The notes beneath the pieces were generated by a model that saw nothing but the letters and a program-made list of their open reading frames with translations, was not told the DNA's origin and ran no database searches. Positions 39,529 to 48,360 of a DNA stretch of 64,000 bases are shown here, one piece after another (position 1 is the stretch's first letter; each line of letters opens with the position of its first letter). The stretch comes from Hyphomicrobiales bacterium (GTDB lineage: Bacteria; Pseudomonadota; Alphaproteobacteria; Rhizobiales; Beijerinckiaceae), in assembly GCA_028290705.1 (NCBI GenBank), contig JAQGJH010000046.1:1-64000 (forward strand). The letters are read 5' to 3'. The position numbers and the translations under genes were made by a program.

Positions 39529-40929
39529 ATGGACGCGCAGACGGTCAATCGCTGTTTCATGAGATTTTCAGATCGAGCCGAGCGGATCACGGCCAAGCAA
39601 GTCGCCGAGACGTTTGTTTCAGTTGGCCCGCTAATGGATTTGCTCGACTCGCGGAACAATCAGATTATGTACGGCCGACGAGGCACGGGAAAGACCCACG
39701 CGCTCCGTTACTTTCAAAGCATCAAAAACGCGGCGGGTGACCTCGCAATCTATATAGATGCTCAGAACATTGGCTCTAATGGCTCCATCTATAATGATAC
39801 TACGATACCGGTCAGCGAAAGAGCCGCACGTCTGCTCGTCGATGTCTGCAGCGCGATCCACCATGAGTTGCTAGAAATTTTTACCAATCCAAAAAATGGA
39901 TGGGATCTCGTAGAAGCATCTGCTGTATTAGACGCGTTTGTGGACGGCTTCACCGAAACGCGAGTCATTGGATCCACAGAGCAAGAACACGGTAACAAGA
40001 TCACCGGAACAAATAAGTCCACTGCGGCGGCCGCACTAAAAGTGGCATCGCAGGTATCTGGCGAACTTTCTTTTAAAAATGATATTAGTATACAGAAAGA
40101 GGACTCATCGCGCCAAAAGGATAGCGGGACTGAGGAAACCTGGATAGACTTTACATTCTTTACTAGATGCATCCGAAAACTCGCCGCTTTTGTCGGCCAA
40201 AAGCGCCTCTGGATCTTGCTCGACGAATGGACAACTATACCTTTCGAAATACAGCCTTACCTTGCGGATTTGCTTCGCAGGGCGACATTCAGCATTCCTA
40301 ATATCACTGTTAAGATCGCCGCTATCGAACATCGATCTAATTTCAAACTGGATCGACCTGACGCGAGTTACATTGGGTTTGAGCTCGGCGCCGACATCAG
40401 CGCAGCGATCAACTTGGACGATTATTTGGTTATTGATAATGATGAGACCCGTGCTAAAGAGTTTTTTCGCAACTTCATCAGCAACCATGCTATTTCAGTT
40501 AGTACTGAGATAGGAATAACCGTAACCAGCCCCGTTGATATTGTGGCGGCCGCATTTACGCAGGAGAATGTCTTTACCGAGTTCGTCAGGGCTACTGCGG
40601 GTGTTCCTCGCGACGCGATGCATATTCTCGCTTTGGCCGCTCAAAAGGCGAGTACGAACTCGATTTCAATGCCGACAATTCGCGCTGCAGCACATGCGTT
40701 TTTCCAGACGGAAAAATACACAGCCATTCAGTCGAATCCAGACAGATCGAATTCTTCTAGATTGGATCCGAGATCAGGTGATCGGAGGGCGCCGCACGCG
40801 CGCATTTTTGCTACCTGTTGGCACGAACGACGAAATAATCGACCGTCTGTTCGACCGGCGCGCGCTTCACATTTTGAACCGCAGCCGGTCTGCAGCGCAC
40901 CGCCCCGGCGAGCGATTTGTTGTATATAA
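39529..40929 (+). CDS. P-loop AAA-type ATPase (ORC/Cdc6-like), frameshifted
   Basis: Open frame of 466 residues, of which about 405 are genuine. Walker A GRRGTGKT (49-56), Walker B LWILLDEW (227-234, D232 E233) and a later IAAIEHRSNF segment place it among AAA/ORC-Cdc6-like NTPases. The last 60 residues (RSNSSRLDPRSGDRRAPH...) are a wrong-frame read: the neighbouring frame continues with sensible protein to 41116. Codon use and base composition are clearly AT-richer than flanking genes. No partner nuclease or integrase is beside it. Location directly after a tRNA suggests arrival by transfer; a defence role is possible but unproven. Confidence 0.7.
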   Translation: MDAQTVNRCFMRFSDRAERITAKQVAETFVSVGPLMDLLDSRNNQIMYGRRGTGKTHALRYFQSIKNAAGDLAIYIDAQNIGSNGSIYNDTTIPVSERAARLLVDVCSAIHHELLEIFTNPKNGWDLVEASAVLDAFVDGFTETRVIGSTEQEHGNKITGTNKSTAAAALKVASQVSGELSFKNDISIQKEDSSRQKDSGTEETWIDFTFFTRCIRKLAAFVGQKRLWILLDEWTTIPFEIQPYLADLLRRATFSIPNITVKIAAIEHRSNFKLDRPDASYIGFELGADISAAINLDDYLVIDNDETRAKEFFRNFISNHAISVSTEIGITVTSPVDIVAAAFTQENVFTEFVRATAGVPRDAMHILALAAQKASTNSISMPTIRAAAHAFFQTEKYTAIQSNPDRSNSSRLDPRSGDRRAPHARIFATCWHERRNNRPSVRPARASHFEPQPVCSAPPRRAICCI

Positions 40930-41116
40930 ACTTGACTATGGGCTTTACGTCGACTTGGTAGCCACGGATAAATTCCCGTTGGGGCTGCTCACAGACACCA
41001 TCGGCGGAGACGTAGACTTTGAAGTACCGGCGGACGACGCTCGCTCCTACCGGCGAGCGATCCTAGACCTAACTTCCTTCTATGATAAAAATCCTGGTAT
41101 GAGACCAGCTAGCTGA
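40739..41116 (+). pseudogene. Out-of-frame C-terminal continuation of the ATPase
   Basis: In the +1 frame the sequence reads LLDWIRDQVIGGRRTRAFLL and VYKLDYGLYVDLVATDKFPL, ending at 41116. This is protein-like and continues the ATPase, giving about 530 residues in total if one base near 40744 is removed. Either a real inactivating frameshift or a sequencing error; I see no strong slippery site. Confidence 0.6.
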
Positions 41117-41548
41117 GCAATTAAAGCCAGCAATCTGAGCTTTTGACGACGTTTCTGGAGTAGCGAAACGGAGGTGGGCGTCAGCTTCCATCATCCGGGA
41201 AGCTCGACTTGAGCGCGTATGGATAATCGCATGTCCGCGATCCGTGCGGGTGGCCCATTGAATTCCGTCAACGATGTTGCGCGGCATACGGGCTCCTGCT
41301 GCCCACGCATCAATCGCTTCCTCACTCAAGCATTCGCTGCGCGATCGGCTCTGTCTGCACACAGATAGGTTCGAAAAGCGCCCCGATCTTCGCTTTCATC
41401 TCCACGTCGGAAGCGACTGCGCTCACATCGTACATGCTGTGCGGTGGAGACGAACGATTGCAATCAAAACAAGCATATTCCAAGCGATCTCTGCACGTCC
41501 TCTTAAGCTGTCGGCCTTAGGGTCGGCCGCCATGTATCTGAGATCGCT
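41117..41548. other. AT-richer region upstream of the tad-type genes
   Basis: About 430 bp. A minus-strand open frame (41069-41362, 97 residues, containing MPRNIVDGIQWATRTDRGHA) has island-like codon use but no recognisable family and overlaps the ATPase tail, so I do not call it a gene. The right part should hold the promoter of the following three-gene unit. No repeat of the tRNA 3' end was found. Confidence 0.4.
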
Positions 41549-43474
41549 ATGCAATTGAAGCCAGAAACCTTCCTTCACCGCACTGAAGGAACGGTCGCCA
41601 TCTTTGCCGCCCTGGCATTGCCGGCGCTCGTCGGCTTTGTCGCGATCGTCGGCGAATTCGGACACGGGCTGCTCGTCAAAACCGAAAATCAGCGTGTCGC
41701 CGATCATGCGGCTTACGCGGCGGGGCTGGCGTATTCCTCCACGAGCCAGGCCGCCACGATGCTCGCGGTGGCCAAAAACGTCGCTGCGCTGAACGGCATC
41801 TCGCCCGATGACGTCACCGCCGTCCTGACGGTGTCCCCGCGAACGCCGACCAACCAGGCCGTCAAAGTCACGATCGCCACGAGCCACGTGATGCTGCTCG
41901 CTCCCGTGCTCAAGTTCGGCCAAGACTTGCCCGTGGCGGCCACAGCCTATGCGGAAGTCTCGGCTTCTCCGTCGGCTTGCATTCTCGCCCTGAGCGCATC
42001 CGGAGCCGGTGTGTCGTTGAGCGGCGGAACGACCATCACGGCGAAGACCTGCACGGTCGCGTCGAACGCCTCCGTGAGCGTTCCGTGCGGCACGTCGATC
42101 ACCGCCAAAGGCATCACCTACAACAGCTCCCCGCCGTCACAGGGCTGCTCCGGCATCAGCGGATCGATCAGCAAGAAAGCCACGCCTGATCCGCTCGCCG
42201 CCAATGCCGGCGTTGTCTCGGCTTCGGCCCGTGCCCGGGCGAACCTGTCGTTGACGGGTCCGTCGGCGCCGACCGTCACGGGTGGCGGCGACATCGTCTT
42301 TGGATGGGACCAGGCGGCGACGAAATCGCAGGCGCAGGCGGCCGGCTGCACCGCGACGTTCAACAGCAGCAAATGGACCATGGCCTGCCCTTCCGGCGGA
42401 ACTTACGCCTTCGGGTCCTTGAGTCTCGCGGGCGGCATCAACGTCGATTTCAATCTCGCGGCTTCCGCGTCGACGACCTATCGGTTCAGCGGATCGATCA
42501 TCAACAGCGGTGCGACGCTCGCCTTTGGCCCCGGCAGGTTCAACGTCGCGAAAGGCATCCGCAGCGGCGGCGGCAGCACGACATCGTTCGGAGCCGGGAT
42601 CTTCAACGTGGGGCGCGACACGACGAATTGCGGAGGCGCATCGGCGGCCTACAGCATCTGCAATACAGGAACCGCGATGAACTTCGCGGGCCCGAGCGAT
42701 TTCACCCTATCGTCCGGCATTTACAACAATGGCGGATCGACACTCACGCTCGGCGGCGGGACGACGAACAGTTTCAACATCGGCGCCGCGACGGATGGCA
42801 ACGCGATCAACATCGGAGGAGGAGCCACGACCGTCTTCGGCGACGCGCTGGGGGCCAACAGCGTCTTTCAGATGGTGGGCCACTTCTACGGCGGCGGCGG
42901 CTCGTGCACGACCATCGGCGCGGCGATCAACCACGACGTCAAAGGCAACATCAATGCGGCGGCGGGCCTGATGCTCGGCTCGGGGCTTTACGCCGTCAGC
43001 GGTTACGTCGCCATCGGCGCAAATGGCGGCGGGAGCGTCTCCTGCAACGGAACCACCGTCGGCGTCAGCGGCGTCGATGTCACGCTGGCGATGGCCGGAT
43101 CGCAGGCGATCAGCGGCGGCTCTTGCAACGGCTTCGTCTTCTGCATCGGAGGCGGCTTCGACAAGGTGACCCTCAGCGCCCCGACGGCCGCCAGCAGCCC
43201 CTACAAAAACCTCGTCCTCGTCGGTCCGACGACGTCGTCCAGCGCGGCGGGTGCTTCGATCAGCGAAGGCGCATCCGGTACGGGTTTTGGTGGCGCCTTC
43301 TATTTCCCCAATGGCCCGCTTTTGATGAGCGGCGGCGCCACGATCGGCAACCTGGCCGGCCAATGCCTGCAGATCGTCGCCACTCAGGTGACCCTGACGG
43401 GTGGCACAAAGGTCACGTCCTCCAACTGCTTCTCCGGCGCGGCGTCCTCCGCGATCGTGACTCTGGTGCAATAG
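41549..43474 (+). CDS. TadG-like pilus protein with giant Gly/Ser-rich domain
   Basis: 641 residues. The N-terminus (GTVAIFAALALPALVGFVAI, then AADHAAYAAGLAY-like segment) is the Tad_N/TadG membrane anchor. From about residue 135 it is very rich in Gly, Ser, Ala and Thr with regularly spaced motifs (LSGGTTITAKTC, ITAKGITYN, LAFGPGRFNV, TSFGAGIFNV, FTLSSGIYNNG, TLTLGGGTT), which suggests a right-handed beta-helix. Even cysteine number suggests disulfides outside the cell. The usual vWA domain of TadG is not seen. Followed 8 bp later by a TadE-type gene. Confidence 0.7.
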   Translation: MQLKPETFLHRTEGTVAIFAALALPALVGFVAIVGEFGHGLLVKTENQRVADHAAYAAGLAYSSTSQAATMLAVAKNVAALNGISPDDVTAVLTVSPRTPTNQAVKVTIATSHVMLLAPVLKFGQDLPVAATAYAEVSASPSACILALSASGAGVSLSGGTTITAKTCTVASNASVSVPCGTSITAKGITYNSSPPSQGCSGISGSISKKATPDPLAANAGVVSASARARANLSLTGPSAPTVTGGGDIVFGWDQAATKSQAQAAGCTATFNSSKWTMACPSGGTYAFGSLSLAGGINVDFNLAASASTTYRFSGSIINSGATLAFGPGRFNVAKGIRSGGGSTTSFGAGIFNVGRDTTNCGGASAAYSICNTGTAMNFAGPSDFTLSSGIYNNGGSTLTLGGGTTNSFNIGAATDGNAINIGGGATTVFGDALGANSVFQMVGHFYGGGGSCTTIGAAINHDVKGNINAAAGLMLGSGLYAVSGYVAIGANGGGSVSCNGTTVGVSGVDVTLAMAGSQAISGGSCNGFVFCIGGGFDKVTLSAPTAASSPYKNLVLVGPTTSSSAAGASISEGASGTGFGGAFYFPNGPLLMSGGATIGNLAGQCLQIVATQVTLTGGTKVTSSNCFSGAASSAIVTLVQ

Positions 43475-43482
43475 GAGCGTTG

Positions 43483-44064
43483 ATGATGGCACGGCCAGTC
43501 CATGCGAAACGAAACGGCCTGAAGCGCCTCGTCGCCAGCACCTCTGGCGTCGCCGGGCTCGAGTTCGCCCTCGTATCGCCGATCCTGGCATTGATCCTCG
43601 TCGCGACCATCGACTTCGGACTGGTTCTCTACAATCGGTTCAACATGGGCAGCGCGGTTTCGGCGGCAGGCAATTACGCCATCGTTAATGCTGCCAGCGT
43701 CTCGTCGACGAACGGAACGTCGCTCGCCTCGCAGATGGCGAAAATCGTGGCCAATTCGCATACCGCAAATTGGGCGGACGCCAGCATCATCGTGAACAAC
43801 GGGCCTTCGGCAAGCCTCAACAACGGCGCGATGAGCACGGGCGGCACGCCCGCGAATGCCGATTCATGTTACTGCCCGACACGCTCGAGCGCCGGCCTGA
43901 CATGGGGCAGCGCGATGACCTGCGGCGCAGCTTGTTCCGCCGGAGGGATCGCGGGAAAATTCGTGACGATCACGGCATCCATGCCCTACGCGCCGATCTT
44001 CTCGTCTTATGGTCTCATCCGCGATGGAGTTTTGCGGACCAGCACAGTGGTCGCCACAAATTGA
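43483..44064 (+). CDS. TadE-family pseudopilin-like protein
   Basis: 193 residues from the ATG at 43483, with AGGAG seven bases before. Basic N-terminus, then SGVAGLEFALVSPILALILV: a Gly-x4-Glu-like prepilin/TadE motif followed by a 20-residue membrane helix. The C-terminal region has four cysteines (DSCYCPT, TCGAACSAGG). Presumably processed and inserted in the envelope with Flp-pilus type machinery, whose other genes are not in the window. Confidence 0.75.
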   Translation: MMARPVHAKRNGLKRLVASTSGVAGLEFALVSPILALILVATIDFGLVLYNRFNMGSAVSAAGNYAIVNAASVSSTNGTSLASQMAKIVANSHTANWADASIIVNNGPSASLNNGAMSTGGTPANADSCYCPTRSSAGLTWGSAMTCGAACSAGGIAGKFVTITASMPYAPIFSSYGLIRDGVLRTSTVVATN

Positions 44065-44504
44065 AATCCCGCATCTCTTTCTTCAGCCGGTGTCGGAGCG
44101 GAGCAACCGCAGTCGAATTCGCGCTCGTGATCGTCCCGCTGCTGCTGATCGTATTCGGCATTTGCGAGTACGGGCGCTTGATGTGGACGCGTGAAGCCTT
44201 GCACCAGACCGCCATTTCCGGCGCACGTTGCATGGGAATCATCCAGCCCGGTTGCAGTGCCGGGGGCGTCTACAATGCCGCCGCGACGACCAGTTTCGTC
44301 CGGGCGCAATCGGCCGCATGGGCAATCGCGTTGACGGCAAACGATGTCGCTCTCGAGAGGACTGCATCGTGCGGCGGAGTTTCCGGCTTTTCGAAACTGA
44401 CCGTCACCTATTCGTTCAAGTCGCTGGTTCCCAAACTCCTCGATGCGCTCGGATCCAGCCGGCAGTTGACCGCCACCGCGTGCTTCCCCAACGCGCTGAC
44501 CTGA
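44061..44504 (+). CDS. TadE-family pseudopilin-like protein
   Basis: 147 residues. The most likely start is TTG at 44061, overlapping the stop of the previous gene (TTGA), since no ATG occurs before the conserved motif. SGATAVEFALVIVPLLLIVF is a textbook TadE anchor, followed by GICEYGRLMWTREALHQTA. Third gene of a tad-like unit. It is the only gene I call with a TTG start. Confidence 0.75.
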   Translation: MKSRISFFSRCRSGATAVEFALVIVPLLLIVFGICEYGRLMWTREALHQTAISGARCMGIIQPGCSAGGVYNAAATTSFVRAQSAAWAIALTANDVALERTASCGGVSGFSKLTVTYSFKSLVPKLLDALGSSRQLTATACFPNALT

Positions 44505-44767
44505 AACGGCGAGCGGCAAGATCGGATCGTCGCAAGAGACCGGGGCAACAGGTCCCCGTCATGACCGCATGGCGCGACGGAAGATTTGCCTGGCCCTTCT
44601 TCGCACGCGTCGTCCTACGCGAACCCACCCTGCTTCGCGGCCATCGCTGAAACCGCTGCGGTAACCACGCCTGAAGCCTCGCAACCCCTCGAAATTGCAT
44701 GAATTCCAGCTACGGCGTAGCATCACGACTCGTCAGCCGTCGTGCTTGTCGAGACGTGGCAGGACCC

Positions 44768-45673
44768 ATGAACGAGAACGCCATAGTGGTGCGGGCGGGG
44801 CGGCGCTCACTTCATCCGGGCTGGCTGCAGGGCGGCGTCCCGAAGTTCGACCTCCACGTCGTCGCCTACGAGCCCCTGCCCGAGGGGCTGCTGGCCGGGA
44901 CTGCGGGCGCTCACCTTCTGCCCGGAACGAAAGTGGACGGCTGGCGGCGATTCTTCGGCGAACACGCGGATGACATGCTGCGCTATGCCCGGATCGCCCT
45001 CCTCGACGACGATCTCATGTGCACGGCCCAGGATCTCAACCGCTGCTTCGAGATCGGTCGCCAGGAAAGTCTCGCCTTGTGGCAACCGGCCCTGAGCTGG
45101 AACAGCTACTTCAGCCACGCCATCACGCTTCAAAACCCGATGTTCCGGCTGCGCTACACGAATTTCATCGAAATGATGTGCCCGTTCTTCACGGCCGAGC
45201 ATCTTCAGAAAACCTTGCCGATCTTCGATCTTGGCATTGAACTGGGCGTGGACCAGCTCTGGTGCCGCACGCGCGACGAGGCGGCGCGGGCCTATGGCGT
45301 CATCGACGAAGTGACGGTGGTTCATACGCGAAAGGTGGGGCAGTTCCGCGCCAATCAGGGCTTCGTCGGCCGCGACGACGACTATCGTGATTACATTGCC
45401 CGCATCCAGCGTGAAGTCGGATACCGTGCGGAGCCGCCGGTCTCGCACGCCGGAATCTTGCGCAATGGCCGGACTGTGAGCAGCCGCCTCGCCATGAGCA
45501 TGCTGGCCTTGGCTCCGCTTGCGGGTGCGCGACAGAGCGTCAATTCCGGATGGTTCTCACGGCCCGTTTTCAACCATGCGGCGCGCTGCCTCCTGACCGG
45601 CGATGCAAGCCGGCAGGTCGATCTTTCATCCTTGCGTCACGCGCATCACCACGTTGGCCAGGAAGAACCTTGA
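44768..45673 (+). CDS. DUF707 protein, glycosyltransferase-like
   Basis: 301 residues from the ATG at 44768 (AGGA upstream). DUF707 proteins have a GT-A-like fold; here ARIALLDDDLMCTAQDLNRC carries a DDD motif like the nucleotide-sugar/metal site of glycosyltransferases, and WQPALSWNSYFSHAITLQNP is strongly conserved in this family. No signal peptide, so cytosolic. Its 3' end overlaps the convergent 45646-46083 gene by 28 bp. Substrate unknown; proximity to an ACP operon suggests a role in making a decorated surface molecule. Confidence 0.75.
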   Translation: MNENAIVVRAGRRSLHPGWLQGGVPKFDLHVVAYEPLPEGLLAGTAGAHLLPGTKVDGWRRFFGEHADDMLRYARIALLDDDLMCTAQDLNRCFEIGRQESLALWQPALSWNSYFSHAITLQNPMFRLRYTNFIEMMCPFFTAEHLQKTLPIFDLGIELGVDQLWCRTRDEAARAYGVIDEVTVVHTRKVGQFRANQGFVGRDDDYRDYIARIQREVGYRAEPPVSHAGILRNGRTVSSRLAMSMLALAPLAGARQSVNSGWFSRPVFNHAARCLLTGDASRQVDLSSLRHAHHHVGQEEP

Positions 45674-46083
45674 GACGCGGAGGGGATGAAGCCGATGGTC
45701 GCCCAATGCTCGCCGAGATCGATGCTCCGCATCCAGATGCGCGCCGACGCACGGCCCCTGCGGGTGTCCATTCCGCGCCAATCCTGCGATGCGGTCACGG
45801 CGCCGTGGTCCTTGAGATAGGTCAGGATCGGCACGTCCAGCAATTTGGCGGCCACTTCCGTGCTGGTCCAGTGCAGCAGAAAAGGCGACAGGCGACCGAA
45901 GTAGCGGGCCCGCACGCAAGCGCTCCCCTCGAAGGCCTTGGCCTCGATGTCGAAGGCCGCACGGTGCAGCGGCCAGCCGCGCGGCGGCGCCCAGCCGAAG
46001 ACACGGCCACGATGATCGTAGGAACGGTACGGGAATTCCCGCCCCTCGCCGACGCAGCCCACGGATGGATCCGCCTTCAGCAT
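45646..46083 (-). CDS. Small protein resembling a phosphopantetheinyl transferase
   Basis: 145 residues, ATG preceded by AGAGGAAG. I do not recognise the family with certainty. RAAFDIEA (D45, E47) recalls the GxDxE metal motif and LHWTSTEVAAKLLDV (W72, E76, K80) the W-x-x-KE-x-x-K motif of Sfp-type enzymes, with Thr in place of the first Lys and a short spacing. It is the last gene of the ACP operon, 11 bp after the SDR gene. If the match is right it would load the ACP at 48087-48344; if not, it is an uncharacterised thioesterase-like or accessory protein. Confidence 0.45.
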   Translation of the reverse strand: MLKADPSVGCVGEGREFPYRSYDHRGRVFGWAPPRGWPLHRAAFDIEAKAFEGSACVRARYFGRLSPFLLHWTSTEVAAKLLDVPILTYLKDHGAVTASQDWRGMDTRRGRASARIWMRSIDLGEHWATIGFIPSASQGSSWPTW

Positions 46084-46094
46084 GCACGCTTCCT

Positions 46095-46829
46095 CTAGAT
46101 CGTGATGCCGCCGTCCACCACCAGCGTGTGTCCCTGCATGTTAGCGGCTCCCGACAGAAGCAGGTCGACGGCGGCGAACACGTCCTCTTCGTGGGAGAGC
46201 CGGCCCGTCGGTGTGCGGCGGCGGATGGTCTCCAGTTGCTCGGGGAGCAGCACGGACGACATTTCAGAGGCGAAGAAGCCTGGCGCGACATTGTTGATGC
46301 GGATGCCCGAAGGACCGACTTCGCGCGCCAGTGCGCGTGTGAACGCCTCCAGCGCACCTTTGGAAGCGGCATAGGCCGCAAGACCGGCATAGCCACGCGA
46401 ACCGCAGATCGACGTGATGTTGACGATCCGGCCGCGGCCGGGCTGCAGCAACATCTTCTTCAGCACCAGCCGCGTCAGCAGGATCGGCGCCGAGATGTTG
46501 ATCGCGACGATCTGCTCGATCCGCTCCGGCGACGTATGCGCCAGCAATTCGTCCTGCCCGATCGCGGCATTGTTCACCAGGCCGTCGATGGCGCCGAATT
46601 CGTCGGCCACGCGGGACACGAAAGCCTTGGTGGCATCCTTGTCGGTGGCATCCAGCGCTTCGAACACGAAACGCCCGGCGGAAGCACGCACCAGCGTCTC
46701 CACGGCCGGCGTCGACGATCGCGCGAAACTCGCGACGCGATTGCCGTTCTTCAACAGGGCTTCGACGATGTGGAAGCCGAGACCCCGAGAGCCCCCGCTC
46801 ACCAAAATGGCTGCGCCGGTCGTATACAT
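46095..46829 (-). CDS. Short-chain dehydrogenase/reductase (FabG-like)
   Basis: 244 residues from the ATG at 46829. Cofactor motif LVSGGSRGLGFHI, NNAAIG, and the active site S...YAASK (ITSICGSRGYAGLAAYAASK) identify a classical SDR. FabG-like enzymes reduce 3-ketoacyl-ACP with NADPH. Its place between an ACP-ligase pair and the last gene suggests an ACP-bound substrate. Starts 2 bp after the ligase stop. Confidence 0.85.
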   Translation of the reverse strand: MYTTGAAILVSGGSRGLGFHIVEALLKNGNRVASFARSSTPAVETLVRASAGRFVFEALDATDKDATKAFVSRVADEFGAIDGLVNNAAIGQDELLAHTSPERIEQIVAINISAPILLTRLVLKKMLLQPGRGRIVNITSICGSRGYAGLAAYAASKGALEAFTRALAREVGPSGIRINNVAPGFFASEMSSVLLPEQLETIRRRTPTGRLSHEEDVFAAVDLLLSGAANMQGHTLVVDGGITI

Positions 46830-46831
46830 GT

Positions 46832-48097
46832 TCAACTCTTCAGGCTGGGTGTGGCAGGGACGACGTCGAGGAATTCCCAGAATCTCGGCACGGCATGATC
46901 GGGCACGCGCGCGCGCAGGAAGTCGGACAATTGCCGCTCCGCATCGGACAGGCCAGCGCCCGATGGCGTCAGCACCACCTGGGCGGTAGGAAGCGAGCCG
47001 ACGAGCGGCGCACGGCGTGCGCGAACGCGCGCCCACAGGACCTCAGGGTGACCTAAAAGTGCAGCCTCGATCTCGGCTGGAAAGGCCTTCATGCCCCCGA
47101 CGTTGATCATCGCCGATCCGGCGCGACCGCGGAACAGAACGCGATCTCCCACGACCTCCACCAGGTCGCCGGTCTCGACCCACTCGGATCCCGACACGCT
47201 GCGCGACGCGAATTTCGAGCGCACCAGAAGGCGGCCGTCCTTCAGCTGCAATCTGCCGGCGTCACCGCGCTCGAGCAGCGCTGCCGGAAAACCTTCGCGT
47301 CCGTCCTGCACGACGATGGCTGCACCGACCTCGGTCGAAGCGTAGATGTGGCGCAGCGTGGAGCCGGGCCAAAGATGCGACAGACGATCGAGGATTGCCT
47401 GGTCGACGATCTCTCCGCCGAGCGTCAAGGTCTGCATCTTCGCGCGACGAAGCTCCTGCTCCTCGGTGGTCAGCAGCACGTAGCGCATGAACGTTGGCGT
47501 GGCCGAGACGGCATCGACTCCGCGAGCGAGGCTGCTGACGAAGCCGCCGACGAGATCGTGTTCGTCCGGCACGAAAAGAGCCTGCCCATCCTGGAACAGC
47601 CACAGGCAGATCATCTGATACCAGGCATAGGTGCCGGGCTGGTAGGGCACGAACCAGGTGCGGCGTGGATAGCCGCGCTCGCCTCCAAGCGTGTTCAGGG
47701 TTCCCCAATCGTGCTCGATCAGTTTCGGCGCCCCGGTCGTGCCGGATGTCAGCATGCTCACACGTCCGGGAACGACGTCGAGGCTCGTGCCTTGCTGAGC
47801 AGACTCGAGCATCTCGCCTGACGCCATGTCGAAGATCCGAAAGCCGGCGGACGCCAGCGAGTCACGAACGTCGGACGTCAAGCGTCGCGCCGGCGCAAGC
47901 CCCATGTCGAGGTCGCCGAGTCGTGCCAGAAGCACCGCCTGCAGGGCATCGACGCCGTCGCCGCACGCGAAGAAAACTCTCGTGCCTCGCCACTCCGGGA
48001 GGATGCGGCCGAAACGAGCTGTCGCGTCGGCCTGCAGAGCTTCGAACCCGAAGTCCGGCCGCGCTACGAAATGGAGTGTTTTCGCCTCAGTCGACAT
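46832..48097 (-). CDS. AMP-forming acyl/aminoacyl ligase
   Basis: 421 residues, shorter than the usual 500-560 of the ANL family. The P-loop MLTSGTTGAPKLIEHDWGTL, HIYASTEVGAAI (A5 motif) and WVETGDLVEVVGDRVLFRGR (A7/A8 region) are present; a reduced C-terminal lobe ends with RARVPDHAVPRFWEF. Such enzymes activate a carboxylate and load it on an ACP. Start overlaps the ACP stop by 11 bp, so substrate activation and ACP are coupled. Confidence 0.85.
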   Translation of the reverse strand: MSTEAKTLHFVARPDFGFEALQADATARFGRILPEWRGTRVFFACGDGVDALQAVLLARLGDLDMGLAPARRLTSDVRDSLASAGFRIFDMASGEMLESAQQGTSLDVVPGRVSMLTSGTTGAPKLIEHDWGTLNTLGGERGYPRRTWFVPYQPGTYAWYQMICLWLFQDGQALFVPDEHDLVGGFVSSLARGVDAVSATPTFMRYVLLTTEEQELRRAKMQTLTLGGEIVDQAILDRLSHLWPGSTLRHIYASTEVGAAIVVQDGREGFPAALLERGDAGRLQLKDGRLLVRSKFASRSVSGSEWVETGDLVEVVGDRVLFRGRAGSAMINVGGMKAFPAEIEAALLGHPEVLWARVRARRAPLVGSLPTAQVVLTPSGAGLSDAERQLSDFLRARVPDHAVPRFWEFLDVVPATPSLKS

Positions 48098-48344
48098 CAG
48101 CCGATATGGCGTTCTCGAAGAAATCGATCACATCCTTGATGGTGGCGATGCGGCGCATCGAGCCCGCTTCGAAGTGCAGTTCTCGATCGAGCTTGTCTTC
48201 GATCCGCAGCGCCACTTCCGAAAAGTCGAGACTGCGAAAACCTGCATCGCGGATCGCAACGTCTTCGTCACGCGTTTCACTGCGCCCGTTGGCGGCCAGC
48301 ACCTTGTTGATCAGCGCCAGGATTTCGATCCTGCTCATCTTCAT
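48087..48344 (-). CDS. Acyl carrier protein
   Basis: 85 residues from the ATG at 48344, with GGGAGG five bases upstream. The carrier motif DAGFRSLDFSEVAL contains the serine for the 4'-phosphopantetheine arm; acidic helices follow. It is not the fatty-acid ACP, which would sit with fabD/fabG; it is dedicated to the adjacent ligase and SDR. Located between the LbH transferase (16 bp) and ligase (overlap). Confidence 0.87.
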   Translation of the reverse strand: MKMSRIEILALINKVLAANGRSETRDEDVAIRDAGFRSLDFSEVALRIEDKLDRELHFEAGSMRRIATIKDVIDFFENAISADVD

Positions 48345-48360
48345 GTCCTCCCTATTGAAA

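Noticed and set aside
41069-41362. 97-residue minus-strand open frame after the ATPase
   Set aside because: Overlaps the ATPase tail, no recognisable family and no ribosome site; left as a note in the region entry.
39361-41548. Direct repeat of the tRNA-Ser 3' end as a right attachment site
   Set aside because: Only a seven-base match (GGAGACG) near 41450 was found, too short to support integration at that point.
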